Below the pieces are notes generated by a model. It was not told the origin of the DNA, searched no databases, and worked only from the letters and a program-made list of their open reading frames with translations. From positions 4,603,435 to 4,667,434 of the forward strand of contig CM057157.1 in NCBI GenBank assembly GCA_029962745.1: a stretch of 64,000 bases of DNA. The letters are read 5' to 3'. The DNA comes from Echinometra lucunter. Taxonomy: Eukaryota; Echinodermata; Echinoidea; Camarodonta; Echinometridae. The translations under genes were made by a program, and so were the position numbers. The number at the start of each line of letters is the position of its first letter. Position 1 is the first letter of the stretch. Positions 11,724 to 22,984 of the stretch are shown in pieces.

Positions 11724-12531
11724 TCGCCACCAAAAGTGTTAATTTCTGCACATCATGACCTTCAACAAATTCATAAGAAACTGGAGAACATATACCATCC
11801 ACCCAAATTATGATATGATGAACAACACTTTTATGAGGTTAGTCAAAAAGCAGAGCATGAATAATTGGTGTCACAGAACTATTTAATTTTCCTTTAATAT
11901 TTTAAAATCTTGTTATCATACTGTAGCCCCCAAATGTGGTTATGCTATCACCAATTGGATAGAGATATTTGCTTTTAGAATCAAGTGCTTTCTAGAATCC
12001 TTCTTTTCCTCTAAAGAACCCATTTTTCCCCTTGAAATTATGCCATGCTTCACCCAGACATGAAGTTAGTAAGTATAAGTGACTGCTTCATACCATATGA
12101 AAATTCATTCTGCTCTTATCAAAATTGACCGCAAATATTATCATCTATATGAGATCGGATCACCCAATTATCTTCAAATATTTGCGGTCTCGTCACTTTA
12201 GTGGACATTCAGATGAATCTCAATAGGTCAAAGCAATCTCCCATGAATTAGGGTATCAGACCTTCTATGCAGAGATAAAGATCAGAATCAGAGATGGAAT
12301 GAAAGACACAAAAATAAAACTGAAATGGATATCACTTTGGCATCACACGAATAAATTTGTTTTCAAGATGGAGCACAAATATCTCCATACAAATGAAAAT
12401 ATTGATTTGCACAGAAAATAGAATGGAATATCTGTGAGTGCATCACGCCAAACCTCGGCAATAATATTGCGACTCATACTGTGACAATCATGAATAGAGG
12501 ATAGAATTCGTTGTGACACCATCAAACTTAC
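11724..12531. other. Unassigned AT-rich sequence with a 13-bp hairpin
   Basis: Perfect arms gaccgcaaatatt (12127-12139) and aatatttgcggtc (12177-12189) could form a stem with a 37-base loop. No other structure is recognised. Confidence 0.5.
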
Positions 12532-12540
12532 CTTCTATAG
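12532..12540 (-). CDS. Possible 9-nt microexon downstream of the EGF exon
   Basis: On the minus strand a near-perfect donor (CTATAGAAG then gtaagttt) directly follows an acceptor-like stretch (ttctcatttttcattcatga ... ccatgacag). The nine bases would be a symmetric phase 1-1 microexon, matching the phase 1 end of the EGF exon at 14116. Longer exons ending at this donor hit stops or give the wrong entry phase. The donor is strong; the exon itself is speculative. Confidence 0.15.
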
Positions 12541-12907
12541 CTGTCATGGTCATGAATGAAAAATGAGAACAGGGCAAAATATTATTAGGGTCAATTTCAG
12601 CAGAGATGAGAAGGTAACTATACTACAATTCCTGTACTAATCTGATAATGATCTCCAATAAAGATATAACCATGCTCAATATAATATTATTAGCAAGGAC
12701 CTTTATTCAAGTGGTTCATGTGACAAAAATGACAGTATAAACTATTTTCAGTGATTGCGCAGACAAAATCTGTAAACAAAATGTATTTGACATGTTTATG
12801 TCTAGTTGATATGAGATAACGAATCCAAAATTGTCAATACAGTTACTTTTACAGCAGAGGAACATACTGAAATGTGGTTTACTCTAAAATTGTTTTCCTT
12901 GACCCAG

Positions 12908-13010
12908 GTGTAGTACATGATACCTTCCAGGATTTATTCCCTGCCATACACCATATGCTACAAACAGCAGCCCTTGAAAAACTCATCAAGAAAATTCAAA
13001 CATTTGTCTG
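12908..13010 (+). CDS. Possible exon, product unknown
   Basis: A good acceptor (aattgttttccttgacccag) precedes 12908, and the phase 1 frame is open for 33 codons to a weak donor (TG|gtacat) at 13010. The peptide begins VVHDTFQDLFPAIHH and looks amphipathic. If not spliced, the frame runs on through a hydrophobic segment (YIGLIVSFVICITII) to a stop at 13123-13125. No family is recognised. It is on the strand opposite the EGF exon, which weakens the case. Confidence 0.2.
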
Positions 13011-13249
13011 GTACATAGGCCTAATTGTTTCCTTTGTGATATGCATTACAATTATTCATTCTTACGGATTCATTGCTCAAGCATGGAATGTACAAATCAT
13101 CACTTTCCTTTATTACAAAGGCTGAAAAGTCCATTTACCCTAAAACTTCTGGGCAAGCACTTTACACATACTCAATGTAACACCTGTACCTGAGTTCCTC
13201 TACATAGCTAGACAAAACAAAGCATTTCCCGAAAGAATGTGAGCAGGAA

Positions 13250-13468
13250 AGTAATAAATCCTTTTAAATCCTTAAACTGGCAATATATGGAAATTTCAAA
13301 ATCACTGTTTGCCATACCAGTTATTTCCTCTAAAAAATTCTAACATAGTTGCTATCAAAGGATATCAGACTCATATGAATCAAGTTCTATAACAAAGAAA
13401 AAGCATAGTGATTTCACAAATGCACTAGTGTTGCCAATGCAAAGAAGAAAAGCTGATGAATTCAGCCA
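13250..13468. mobile_element. Diverged partial copy of the 2833-3241 MITE interior
   Basis: Shared blocks in the same order: aaatccttaaa(c)tggcaat, aaaatcactgttt, a (t)gttgccaat-like block and gaa(g)aaaagctgat. The right side stops at the foldback element that starts just after 13468, suggesting it was interrupted or used as a target. Left boundary is uncertain. Confidence 0.5.
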
Positions 13469-13472
13469 TTAA

Positions 13473-14061
13473 AGGAGTACTCCGGTCTGAAATTGAGATG
13501 AATTGAGTAAAATTAAACAAGCAAACACTGATAATTTCATCGAAATCGGACGAAAAATAACAAAGTTATGGAATTTTCAAGTTTTGCATTATTTCGTGAA
13601 AACAGTTGTATTCACATCATCATGAATATTTAATGAGTGAGCTGATGATGTCACATCCCAACCTTTCCTTCTGTATTTTATTATATGAAATCTTAATTAC
13701 TTCATTTTTCATACATATGCATAAAAAAATCTCTCTGTATCAAAATAAGTTACAGCAGTGATAATCTTACAGATTCCATGAGGAGCCAATCCTGTTTTTA
13801 TATTCTTGGAGCAGAAAACTGGAATAATTGTAATTTCATATAATAAAATACAAAAGAAAAATTGGGGATATGACATCATCAGCCCACTCATTACATATTC
13901 ATGATGATATGCATACAACTGTTTCACTGAAATAATGCAAAACTTAAAAATGTCATAACTTCGTTATTTTTCATCCAATTTCGATGAAATTTTCAGTGTT
14001 GTTCTTGTTTAGTTTTACTCTATTTATTCAAATCATCTTAATTTCAGACTGGAGTACCCCT
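13473..14061. mobile_element. Foldback element with ~200-bp arms, TTAA-flanked
   Basis: TTAA occurs at both borders (13469-13472 and 14062-14065). The outer ends AGGAGTACTCCGGTCTGAAA and its counterpart (ggggtactccagtctgaaat on the complement) are inverted repeats that continue for roughly 200 bp. They include complementary aacaaagttatg/cataacttcgtt, tgcattatttc/gaaataatgca and gatgatgtcac blocks. The centre (about 13680-13860) is unique. No protein is encoded. TTAA flanks suggest piggyBac-type insertion, but part of the TTAA could belong to the TIR itself. Confidence 0.75.
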
Positions 14062-14115
14062 TTAAGACTCTTGAATGAGGTTACATAGTACGGGTGTTTC
14101 TCATAATCTACTCAC

Positions 14116-14232
14116 CTAGACAAAGGAAACCATTTCCTGAGAGTACATGACCAGAGAAGCAATCACATCTTAACCTGTTGGGTGTTGTCTCTACACAAAT
14201 CTGTGAACAAGGATGGGTCTGATCACATTTAC
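14116..14232 (-). CDS. EGF-like domain exon (phase 1-1) of a multi-exon gene
   Basis: Read on the minus strand, an excellent acceptor (cttattcttttttctctgcag) opens a 117-bp exon that ends at a consensus donor (CTAG|gtgagt). The frame begins after two bases (phase 1) and leaves one base (phase 1), the symmetric arrangement typical of shuffled EGF modules. The 38 whole codons encode one complete EGF-like domain with six cysteines spaced C-x5-C-x3-C-x9-C-x-C-x12-C: KCDQTHPCSQIC at the start and CDCFSGHVLSGNGFLC at the end, with glycines typical of the C-terminal loop. EGF domains are disulfide-bonded extracellular modules for protein contacts. The consensus Asp/Asn-x-Asp/Asn-Glu/Gln calcium motif would lie partly in the preceding exon and cannot be judged. 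The parent protein (fibulin, fibrillin, LRP or Notch-like, or a scavenger-type receptor) cannot be named from one module. Flanking exons were not confidently found, so introns are several kilobases or more. Confidence 0.8.
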
Positions 14233-15150
14233 CTGCAGAGAAAAAAGAATAAGGGAGAAAATTACAATATGCTTGGTTGGTTGGTATTATTTATGATGAT
14301 AAAAATACAGGTTAAAATGTAAACATAATATAATACAACAATACAAATACAGATGTATCATTGGTAGAGTACAAACAAAAGGACAAACAATGATTGAGGG
14401 ATAGCCCGCTTCAGATTAGCTTACATAACTAATCTGTTCTTCCTTGGGGTCCCTTAAAATTAAATGAACATTAATGGAAAGAAATAGTGAAATTGAAATC
14501 AATGAGCTTGCATATATGTCCCTGATTTAAGTTGCATGATAATGCAGAAGTAGAAAGAAATAAGTATGTTCAGATTCAACATCGATACGGCCTTCAGGTA
14601 TTTTCTTTCTGGTTAGTGGTTAGGCAATTTCAGCATTACTAATGTTTTGAAATGCAACTTTTCTCAGCCATTTACAGTGGATTTGGGCAAAATTTTTATA
14701 AAACAAACAAATATTGGTATGAGATTTTTTTAGTTGTCACCAATGCTACAGGGGGGGGGGGGAGGGGTAGCCTGTCCAAAATGAATTTGGGGTGGTCAAT
14801 AACTTTCACCAAACTGAAAAACAAAGAAGAGACACATAACAGCAAAATGAAAATTAAGAAATGGGAGTGGTTCCACAATCTAATAACAGGCACTGATCAC
14901 TGCCACCTTCAAGCCTTGCCATGAAAACTTTAGGATGGACTCCGACTCTCAGACTGAGAAAGTGAGTCATCAGACTCATGACACCCCTCCCCTCTAACCA
15001 TAATGACCCTTGACCTTCATTACAACCTGTCATCCAGACTTGACCTCCATTCAATGCCTCAATGTCAGATGGTGGCTGGCTGGCATTGGGCTAAAATTAA
15101 GGCTGAATACTTTCCCAGTTTCGGTTCCACATCAAACGTCACCTTCCTGA
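14233..15150. other. Intronic or intergenic sequence with a poly-G run
   Basis: Immediately upstream of the EGF exon on the minus strand. A G12 run lies at 14751-14762. Opposite-strand open frames around 14650-15054 show no domain and owe their length to this composition. Confidence 0.5.
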
Positions 15151-15541
15151 CTGCTGCTTAATTTTTACTCTTTGAATTATTTCTTACCCCTTTTCTCTCT
15201 ATCACTTTTTTTTCTTCTATCTTCTTCCACCTTCACTGTATCTTTCAAGCAACTTCTAAATATTTTCTATCAATATTGTAGTTTCTCTACCTCCAGATAA
15301 TTCCTCTTTCTCTCTCATTATTCATAAACCCTTCACCTCCTTGTCCCTTTCATATCTCAATTTTTTTTTCTGTCTCTTGTTCTATCATTCTTCACTCTCT
15401 CTTTATATATTTCTACCTCTGTTTCTCTTTCAGTTTATATCATTGCACTATTTCAATGTCTCTTCTCTCTCATTCTCTCTAAGATCTATCTTTCTCTTTG
15501 AGCTTTTTTAAATCTCCTTCTCTCTCTTTCTGAGCTTCTTT

Positions 15542-15577
<36 letters not shown>

Positions 15578-15640
15578 CTTCTTTCATCTCTCTACATCTC
15601 TCTTTTCCCATCTTTTTCTCAAAATTGGTCTATTTCTCAC
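15151..15640 (+). repeat. Pyrimidine-rich region with (CT)14
   Basis: About 500 bp of CT-rich sequence with an uninterrupted CT microsatellite at 15547-15574 and many shorter (TCTC) runs. Confidence 0.85.
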
Positions 15641-16277
15641 CCTTCTGCCCATCCACCCTGCCAGGGATCATATACAGGAATGTCATGTTTTTCCACTTGT
15701 TCCATTAGCTTTATGCCAGCTCCCTCGGCCTTCCTTGAGTGACTACAACCAGACACCATAAAAGCCAGGAACCAAACTTCCTTTTTCTGGACAAAATATT
15801 TTATAAACAGAGGTATACTTGACCCTTACAGCCATCCATATTTCTTGGTCTATTTTTACAGCCTCCAATCTTGGTATTTTTGAACAGTTTTTGGTGAAAG
15901 TGACATCCTTATACTTTTTCCTCTTACTGAATATCAAGAATAACAACTGACAGCACAGAAAGTACAAAATATATTGCACATTACTGTGACAAAACAGTAA
16001 AATATGGGCTAAAGCCATTTTAATTTGATTCTGCTTTAAAATTTCAAACATCATTCACTAAATCAAGTGTAACTAAGATTAAAAAGATTAAAGTAAAAAC
16101 CCTCTTGCTTTTCTAGCTTCGTTCAATGATACATGCACAGTAAAAAAAAAAAAAAAGAAAAAAGAAGAATGATTCCCCCTCCCTCCCCAAGTGTGACTTT
16201 TTTCAAACATCAAATATGATAAAAGTTCTGAAAATATCCTTTTTTCAGAAATCAATCATCAATTAGGATGTGTCTAG
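15641..16277. other. Unassigned AT-rich sequence with an A-rich run
   Basis: A run of about 14 A followed by further A/G lies near 16142-16165. The 103-codon minus frame at 15743-16054 has no recognisable domain. Confidence 0.45.
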
Positions 16278-16530
16278 GCAAAAGTTGGTAATGGCGTGCG
16301 CTCTTAATCAAAGGGTCATGAGCTCGATTCCCACTGATGCCCTGCTCCTTATGTCCTTCAGCAAGACATTTAATCCACCTTTGCTGCACTCTACCCAGGT
16401 GTATAAATGGGTACCTGTCCCTGCTAAGGTAATAATAATGTTAATGATAATTCATTGTAAGCAACTGGAGCACCCTTTGGGGTGGATACATTGCACAGTA
16501 TAAATATCCGCATTATTTTTATCATTATTC
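16278..16530 (+). mobile_element. tRNA-derived SINE
   Basis: The head carries pol III promoter-like boxes: an A-box-like TGGTAATGGCG at 16286-16296 and a B-box-like AGCTCGATTCC at 16321-16331 (9 of 11 against GGTTCGANTCC), 25 bases apart. The body (tgccctgctcctt ... cagcaagaca, ctacccaggtgtataaatgg, gtacctgtccctgctaaggt) and the AT-rich tail (ccgcattatttttatcatta) match the tRNA-SINE style I recall from sea urchins. It uses the host LINE machinery and encodes nothing. Boundaries are approximate. Confidence 0.75.
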
Positions 16531-16576
16531 ATCAAAGAAAAGCCTAAGACAATAATCAACATGCTAACTTGTAGCT

Positions 16577-17010
16577 ACTTCAAATAAGGTCAACATGTAA
16601 CATTTTTTACTCCGAATTCCACATTTTATTCCAACAATACTAGTTACAATTCCATCTATATAAAATATATATCATTATCATAACAAGTTCAAGAAAATAC
16701 CACTACAAACTTCATAAAAACAAATATCAAATTCTAGTTCATTCTTATTCATTTCCAACATCAATCCCCAACAATTTACATTGACGCAGCAAGACTTCAA
16801 ATAAGGTCAACATGTAACATTTTTTACTCCGAATTCCACATTTTATTCCAACAATACTAGTTACAATTCCATCTATATAAAATATATATCATTATCATAA
16901 CAAGTTCAAGAAAATACCACTACAAACTTCATAAAAACAAATATCAAATTCTAGTTCATTCTTATTCATTTCCAACATCAATCCCCAACAATTTACATTG
17001 ACGCAGCAAG
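16577..17010 (+). repeat. Perfect tandem duplication, 2 x 217 bp
   Basis: Unit 1 (16577-16793) and unit 2 (16794-17010) match base for base on inspection, both starting acttcaaataaggtc and ending acattgacgcagcaag. The absence of differences implies a very recent duplication or an assembly artefact. The sequence holds no gene. Confidence 0.9.
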
Positions 17011-18836
17011 ACATCTGAATATTGATTCTGAGCTAAGCAAATAGAAAGAGCATTCCAAAAAGGAAATGAAACAAGTGTTGCAATTCAAAAAGCATATTTC
17101 CTGCAGAAGCGGTACAGGAAAGGAGGCATTGTTTGTCTGCGGAAGCTAGACTATTGTCCACTCTACCATAAGAAAGGTTTTCCTCTCCAGACATCAGAGT
17201 TCAATTCTCAGATTAAGTACAAAGACCAAGAGTTCATGTGGCAAAAAATCATAAAAATCACATAAAGAATCAAGTAATTTTTATTGGGTACATTGGGGTC
17301 TATTTAGAAAGGAGGATTTCAAAGCTAATTTTGTATGTTTTTTTTTTCATGCAAGTCCAATGTAGTGTAGTAAGAAATGTCTGAGAGAAAACAAGGTTTT
17401 CCAAACCTGTTCATGTTGTGCCACCAAACAGCAGGACTGTCCACAGAGTCCAGAGGAGACTATCACTGATCAATACAATCTATTCTCCTGCATTGATCTG
17501 ATAGGAGGAAAACACTCTAACCCCCAAAGCATCTCATGGCCTTATCATAAGTAACTCCAGAAAAGAAGTATGGATTCCTATTGTAGAATATATCCACTAC
17601 CTTTGTTGACTTATGAGTTTTATTTGCTGTCATAATGTTTCACTATCAAAGGATTAAAAACGCTTCAGACGGGCCGCAGACTTTCAAAGGGTGCGAAACC
17701 AAACAACCTGCATTCAATCTTGATACTAGACTATTTGTTGTTCAGTCTTTGGGGGTAAAGGGATATTGATTGAAAAAGCCCAAATGGGACATTCATCAGG
17801 CATAAAATTGGAAGATGTAGGCATAGATTTAGACTTGTTCCAAGGCAGATTCTAATCGATTAGATGACCACAGTTTTGGTCAAGACCAAGCTTTGGTAAG
17901 ATGTATTCATGGTTTGGTTTACCCCCTACAGTCCTATGTTCTATTGGTCCTACGTCAGATCCCACTGGTCAGATGAAATCTCATCTTAACCCTAAACGAG
18001 TCAAAGAACCAACAAGTCTAAAAAGATTTCACTAGCCCTATAAGCCAAAAGCCCATTTGATCCAAGACAACCACATAATCTTCTTGAAATTCTCACTATC
18101 CATCATTTCATAAACTGGACCAGAAATTTTTCCATTAAAATATCCTCTATCAAATATCCCTATCATCTTATGTCAAGATATTCAACCATATAATCCTTAA
18201 CTGAGAGTGAAAATGTTTTTTCTTTCCTGGGATATCAACAGTTAGAACAATCATATGTGTGTTGCCGCATTTTTTATTTGGTAATCACAACTCCATGTGT
18301 ATCTTTAATGTCTGTGGTATCTAAATTTACATCCTTTTAGACAAACACTTGAAAACTTCAAAAGTGATCCAAAGTGCAGAAAAACACTTCTCGTGGATGA
18401 GTAGGAGGAGGAGGAGAATCATCTGGCTTGGGAATACCTTAGAAGTGGTTTCCTAGCTTTTATCAAGTGGCTGTGACATCACCCTTACATTTAACATTTT
18501 CATCAAGCACATCTGTGCATGAATAAAGCACATATTACACTTCCAGTACTCTCTGTACGAGATAGCTACGTGTAAGAACTCAAAATTTCATATATTCAAC
18601 CATTAAGTTTGATATAGTCATATATCATCCCTTTATGTATTACATATTTATTTAGAACTCATAACTGTCCTCACTAACAATATACTTTTGATGAGCACCT
18701 TCTAATTTAAAATCCTTGATCAAACACAGCCTCTGTCTGTCTGTCAGTGCAACTGGCAGCTGGATAGAGACCGGACGCTGGTTAATGAATATGAAACAAG
18801 GAGCATTTAACCATATTATTCTACATGTACATGTAG
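17011..18836. other. Unassigned AT-rich sequence
   Basis: No coding, RNA or repeat signature is recognised. Confidence 0.45.
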
Positions 18837-18909
18837 TCTGTTTGGAGCCAGAAGGGCATTAAGTTTGTATAAGATGATATAAGTTAACGCCCTTCTGGTT
18901 CCGAACAGA
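18837..18909. repeat. 73-bp hairpin element, copy 1
   Basis: Arms tctgtttggagccagaaggg (continuing cattaa) and ttaacgcccttctggttccg (continuing aacaga) pair nearly perfectly over 26 bp around a 21-base centre. The same arm design recurs at 24336-24408 and, more diverged, at 49803-49874. It is either a very short foldback MITE or a microRNA-like hairpin. Confidence 0.75.
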
Positions 18910-20126
18910 TGATGTATACAACAGAGTATGAATGATTGTTTTCCATATGAATTGACACTCTCTTGAAAACATATGGATGTAGACAAATGAGCCTTGCAAT
19001 TGTTTGAAAATGAAAAGGTTCTCACAATGTATTCAAATGAAGAGCGGCACCATCCACCCTGATTTCAAATGGAATCTATTTTACAGACAACTGTGAAAGT
19101 GGTCCAATGTCTCGGGTCTTGGAAGACAGATTTAACCTGTAGCTTCATCCAAGGGTCATAACTCTGTCAAGACTATCCCTGTAATTCACTTATTCAATTT
19201 TCTATCTGGTATAGCATTGATTGCATTGACACAACAGGTGTATATGGAAATTCAAGGTATTGTCTTAGTGGTAAAAGATTAAACAGGTCATATCATGGGT
19301 GTGACTGACCCCAGCCAATGGAAAGATCTTCAAGATGGCTGATTTCAGGTTATTATCGTTCCTTGAAGCTCATTCTGAACTTGAATGTATCTCTGTACCG
19401 GTACTCCAATGCCACGTTAGAACATTGCTCCAAAAGAAAATATAATCATATTGTTCATAATACAATTTTAATATCAAATTGCCCATATTTCGACTGCAAA
19501 ACTTAAGTGGACATGAAATCTATGTGAAAAATTTAAAAATGTACAAAGCAAGAAGATAAACTATAATTCATTCTTGCAATTCATAATTTTGGGTAATTCC
19601 AGCATTTTCAAGCAAGTGCTCTTTAAGACATAAGTATTCCACAAAATAATGTTAAAATCATATTGAACTGCATATATTTTGAAATTTAAATTCTACAGTA
19701 CATCAGTCAGTGCAAAGGAAAATACAGAACAGATTAAAGTCCGTTAAAACTATAAAACATGGCAGTAACATGTGGCCCCAAATGGTATTTGCATTTTGCA
19801 CAACAGCTTATACTGGGGGAGTCCTGAATGTGTTCTTTGGCACAGTCGGTGCATAATAAGCATAATAAGACGATCATTTTAACAGTCAAATCCCTCACCT
19901 CAATGGATTCCTTTCAATTGAACATTTATGTGTTTTCCATTAAGTTTTCTCTTGATTTTTAAGGTTTCTGGTAATGCAAAAACATGATGAAAGGGGACAT
20001 GAAGAGGTACAACACATTGTACATGTGTAATGTATACCCCAGCTGCATCACTAAACCCACTCAGAAATAATGAAGAAAAAAAATGTCCTTTTGCAATAAT
20101 GCATAAATATGTATATATTTTGCAAC
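18910..20126. other. Unassigned AT-rich sequence
   Basis: Nothing recognised; short minus frames near 19900-20169 have no splice support. Confidence 0.45.
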
Positions 20127-20400
20127 TTATTGGTAACATCGCCAAAGTATATTCCAACAACATTCCCAACTAGTGCTGTAGTCAAACGTTTTTCCATCTG
20201 GTAAATGACCGCCAATGCCACTAACCATTTTCAATTTGACGGTTTCGGATAAATGGAGATTTTCTGTCAGCCAGGGATTACATATTGTTTGTGTAGCCAC
20301 ATGTAATATTTCAAGTTTTTCTGACTTGTCATCATAAATCAACTCCAAGACTTCCGATGTTCTGTCTTTACTAGTGATCTTTCTTCACACAAAGTTCTTA
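20127..20400. other. Minus-strand open frame of unclear status beside a CpG island
   Basis: The minus strand stays open for about 85 codons from a stop near 20385 down to 20127 (stretches such as KLEILHVATQTICNPWL), but the frame has no ATG and no clear acceptor or donor. It sits just inside the CpG-rich patch, so it could be part of a first or second exon. It is not called as a gene. Confidence 0.2.
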
Positions 20401-20960
20401 AACTACGTCAGCTAACCACTGATAAGCTCACCGGAAAATTAGTCCCTCACGTCACTCGTATGACGCGGCGCGGGCGGGTGATGCAGCACCGGCACCTCCA
20501 TACTGTATTTCGCAAGCGATACACTCGGATGTATTTAATGCGCACTTGATTTGTTTACTGGCTCGCGATCGCCCGTCAACATGAGCAGAGCTTTCGAAGT
20601 CAATTTGAAGATCGGGAATCGCCCATAGAGATCTCCTCATTAATCACTGATATGTCCTATCGGTACATGTACTTTCGATGGACAGCAAAAGTACACACTC
20701 TTCAAATTGAGAATTAAAAAATGATCAATACCTTCAGCATGTATAAAAGAATGGTTCCGCGAGAGAAAATGCTGCACTAGTCTATGGGATTTCGTCTATG
20801 CAACTTTTCACCGATAACTGAAATAAGCAACAATTTCGTAGTACCATTATGTTGAATACGTTCGCTCGTGTCTTCAGCTATGTGGAGAAAGTGAACATGA
20901 ATACGGTGCAGGGAATCATTGCGCAATACAATCACAGTGAAAGCTAAATAGATCTATGCA
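20400..20960. promoter_or_regulatory. CpG-rich candidate promoter, possibly bidirectional
   Basis: CpG density rises sharply here (gacgcggcgcgggcgggtga, ctcgcgatcgcccg, gttcgctcgtg) against a CpG-poor background. It contains a GC box (GGGCGGG at 20472-20478) and CRE-like acgtca/cgtcac/tgacg words near 20405-20463. Leftward it could serve the minus-strand gene that includes the EGF exon. Rightward, a 32-codon plus frame in fair start context begins at 20849. No TATA box stands out. Promoter function is inferred from composition only. Confidence 0.4.
20849..20947 (+). CDS. Small open frame (32 aa) in the CpG-rich patch
   Basis: ATG at 20849 (context accattATGt) runs to TAA at 20945-20947 and begins MLNTFARVFSYVEK. 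Its place inside a CpG island is what makes it notable. It could be an upstream ORF or a first coding exon. A clean gtaagt stands downstream at about 20984, but it lies after the stop and would only splice a non-coding leader. No family is recognised. Confidence 0.15.
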   Translation: MLNTFARVFSYVEKVNMNTVQGIIAQYNHSES

Positions 20961-22984
20961 TTAGCTCTCTCGCACGGTATTTTGTAAGTACAATTACTAA
21001 AGTTTTTACAACCTAAATAAATAAGATGTTTATTTATTTTTTTCTGCCGGGATACGGTGTCAATTGATTGATAACGGAACCGTCTCGGGGCCTGAGACCG
21101 CCAGGATTTGATCCCGATCCCGGACCGGCTGACAACATACTTTCAATAGGCGGCAACTTTGGCAAAGGTGTGATCATGGTGATGTTTTCGTTTATCCGAA
21201 AACCGTTCGGTTTTGACTCCCCGTTAAACGGAATTGAAAATAACAGTAACAGATATTACAGCACTATTCCCAACCCTTTACTCAAAAATTTCCACCTATA
21301 AGCTATGACCATTCAACAGCATATCCCAACCCTGCTGGGAAGATTTTCATCTTTCAACTTCCAACATTCTACAAAGCATTTTCACCATGCTGGGACATTC
21401 ATCATGTACTATAGTCCCCAGGCCTCTTTGCTATTTTAGCCTTTATCCTTCAGCATTAATTGAATCTTTCGATTTTATCCTTCTTCATAGGGCCAGCTAC
21501 GCTGTTATCATTTCCAATTTGTACAAATTATCCTCTTAGAACCCAGACAGAATGTTCAGCTGAACAATCCAAAGATCTTTTCCAAAGAGTTCGGCCTTTT
21601 GTTGCCTCTATTGATTTTCAATGATTTTATTCCCTTTCACGGCTCCTCAGATGAAAAGGATAGATGCAATTACCACCTTGTAGAGGATGCTCTCATCGCA
21701 CTAACCATTCTCCTTTCAGTTTAATCTGACATCTATACAATTCTGCATATTTATCATCTGCTTTCACATAAAGTTTCTACCTCCTCCACTTTGTCCATTT
21801 TAGTAACTGTCATATTTTGTAAGGATGTATGGTTAATACTGGAGGAAAATGCAGCTTCGGAGCCAGAATTTGTACTAACTCATAACATTCTTCTGACTCT
21901 AAAAAGAAAACCTGTTCTTTTATTCTTTCTGTCTTTTATTCTTTTACCAATATGTCTAGGTTTCTGATATAGTCCTTCATATGCACAGACTAGCTGCTGA
22001 CTGACAAGGCCTGTATCACGATGTTCAGTTTCTCCATTAGGATGGTAATTTTGGTCCTTCTCTGCCTTTCCCTTTTATCACTTTATCATCTAGCAGACAT
22101 GGGCAGTCATAAGGAATTTGATCAATCTTTTATAGGTGAATCTACCTTGAAGCTATCATAAAACAGACATAAAAGTAAACCAGTGTACATTTTACAGCTA
22201 CTTGTGAACATGTGAGAACAGCAGAGACAACATTTAATGGTGACAAAGAGCCCATCTAATTAGAAGCTATTACTGGAGAATGTTCTTTCTGACACAATAG
22301 GATGATTGCATGGCCTCCGTAATGGAAATATCGAATGGAAAGAGCCAGCCTTGGTCAGGAATCAACCAACATCTCATGAAAGATAAGGTCAGGTATCAAC
22401 TTTTATGAGACCAGTATGCTTAGAAATTCATTCTTGATAAACCTCCAGTAGGAATTGGGATGGAAAGTTATTTGAAAATTCAATCCATCAGACTACTATT
22501 CAGTGCACCATAAACAATTCCATACACCTCTCTAAAGCCTAAGGTATTTCTAAGATTATCAAAGGTGAGTCATTGTGAAGCTAGCAACAGAAACAATAAA
22601 ATACATGATTTAGCAACATCATGGATAAATAATGAATTCAGTTGCTATAGTAACAGGTCTGTATCACTTGACAAAGAAACACACATGCCTGCATGAATGC
22701 TCCCAGAAAGGCAAGAATTTTTTTGTTATGACCTTCTGTTCTGATTTTCAATTCATCATTAGAAGATATGACACAGTCCACCTTGAATATATGGATTTCA
22801 GTGCAATTCTCCATATAATCAATTATTAATCCAGGTAAGATACAAAACAAACGAGAAGCTGTCCTTCCATGTAAATGCGTAGATCTAATTTCGGACAGTT
22901 TATAACGGCTAACAATCAATTGCTACAAAATTTCATGCGGTCGAGACCCTAAGCACATTCAAAGCTCACTAATAATCAATACAA
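20961..22984. other. Unassigned sequence
   Basis: The first 300 bp after the island keep some CpG (ccggaccggctgac, aaaaccgttcggtttt); the rest is ordinary AT-rich DNA. The frame at 21068-21301 is probably a product of the CpG-rich composition. Confidence 0.4.

Noticed and set aside
17330..17440. Minus-strand peptide-like stretch (SPLDSVDSPAVWWHN)
   Set aside because: Its acceptor lacks a polypyrimidine tract and no family matched.
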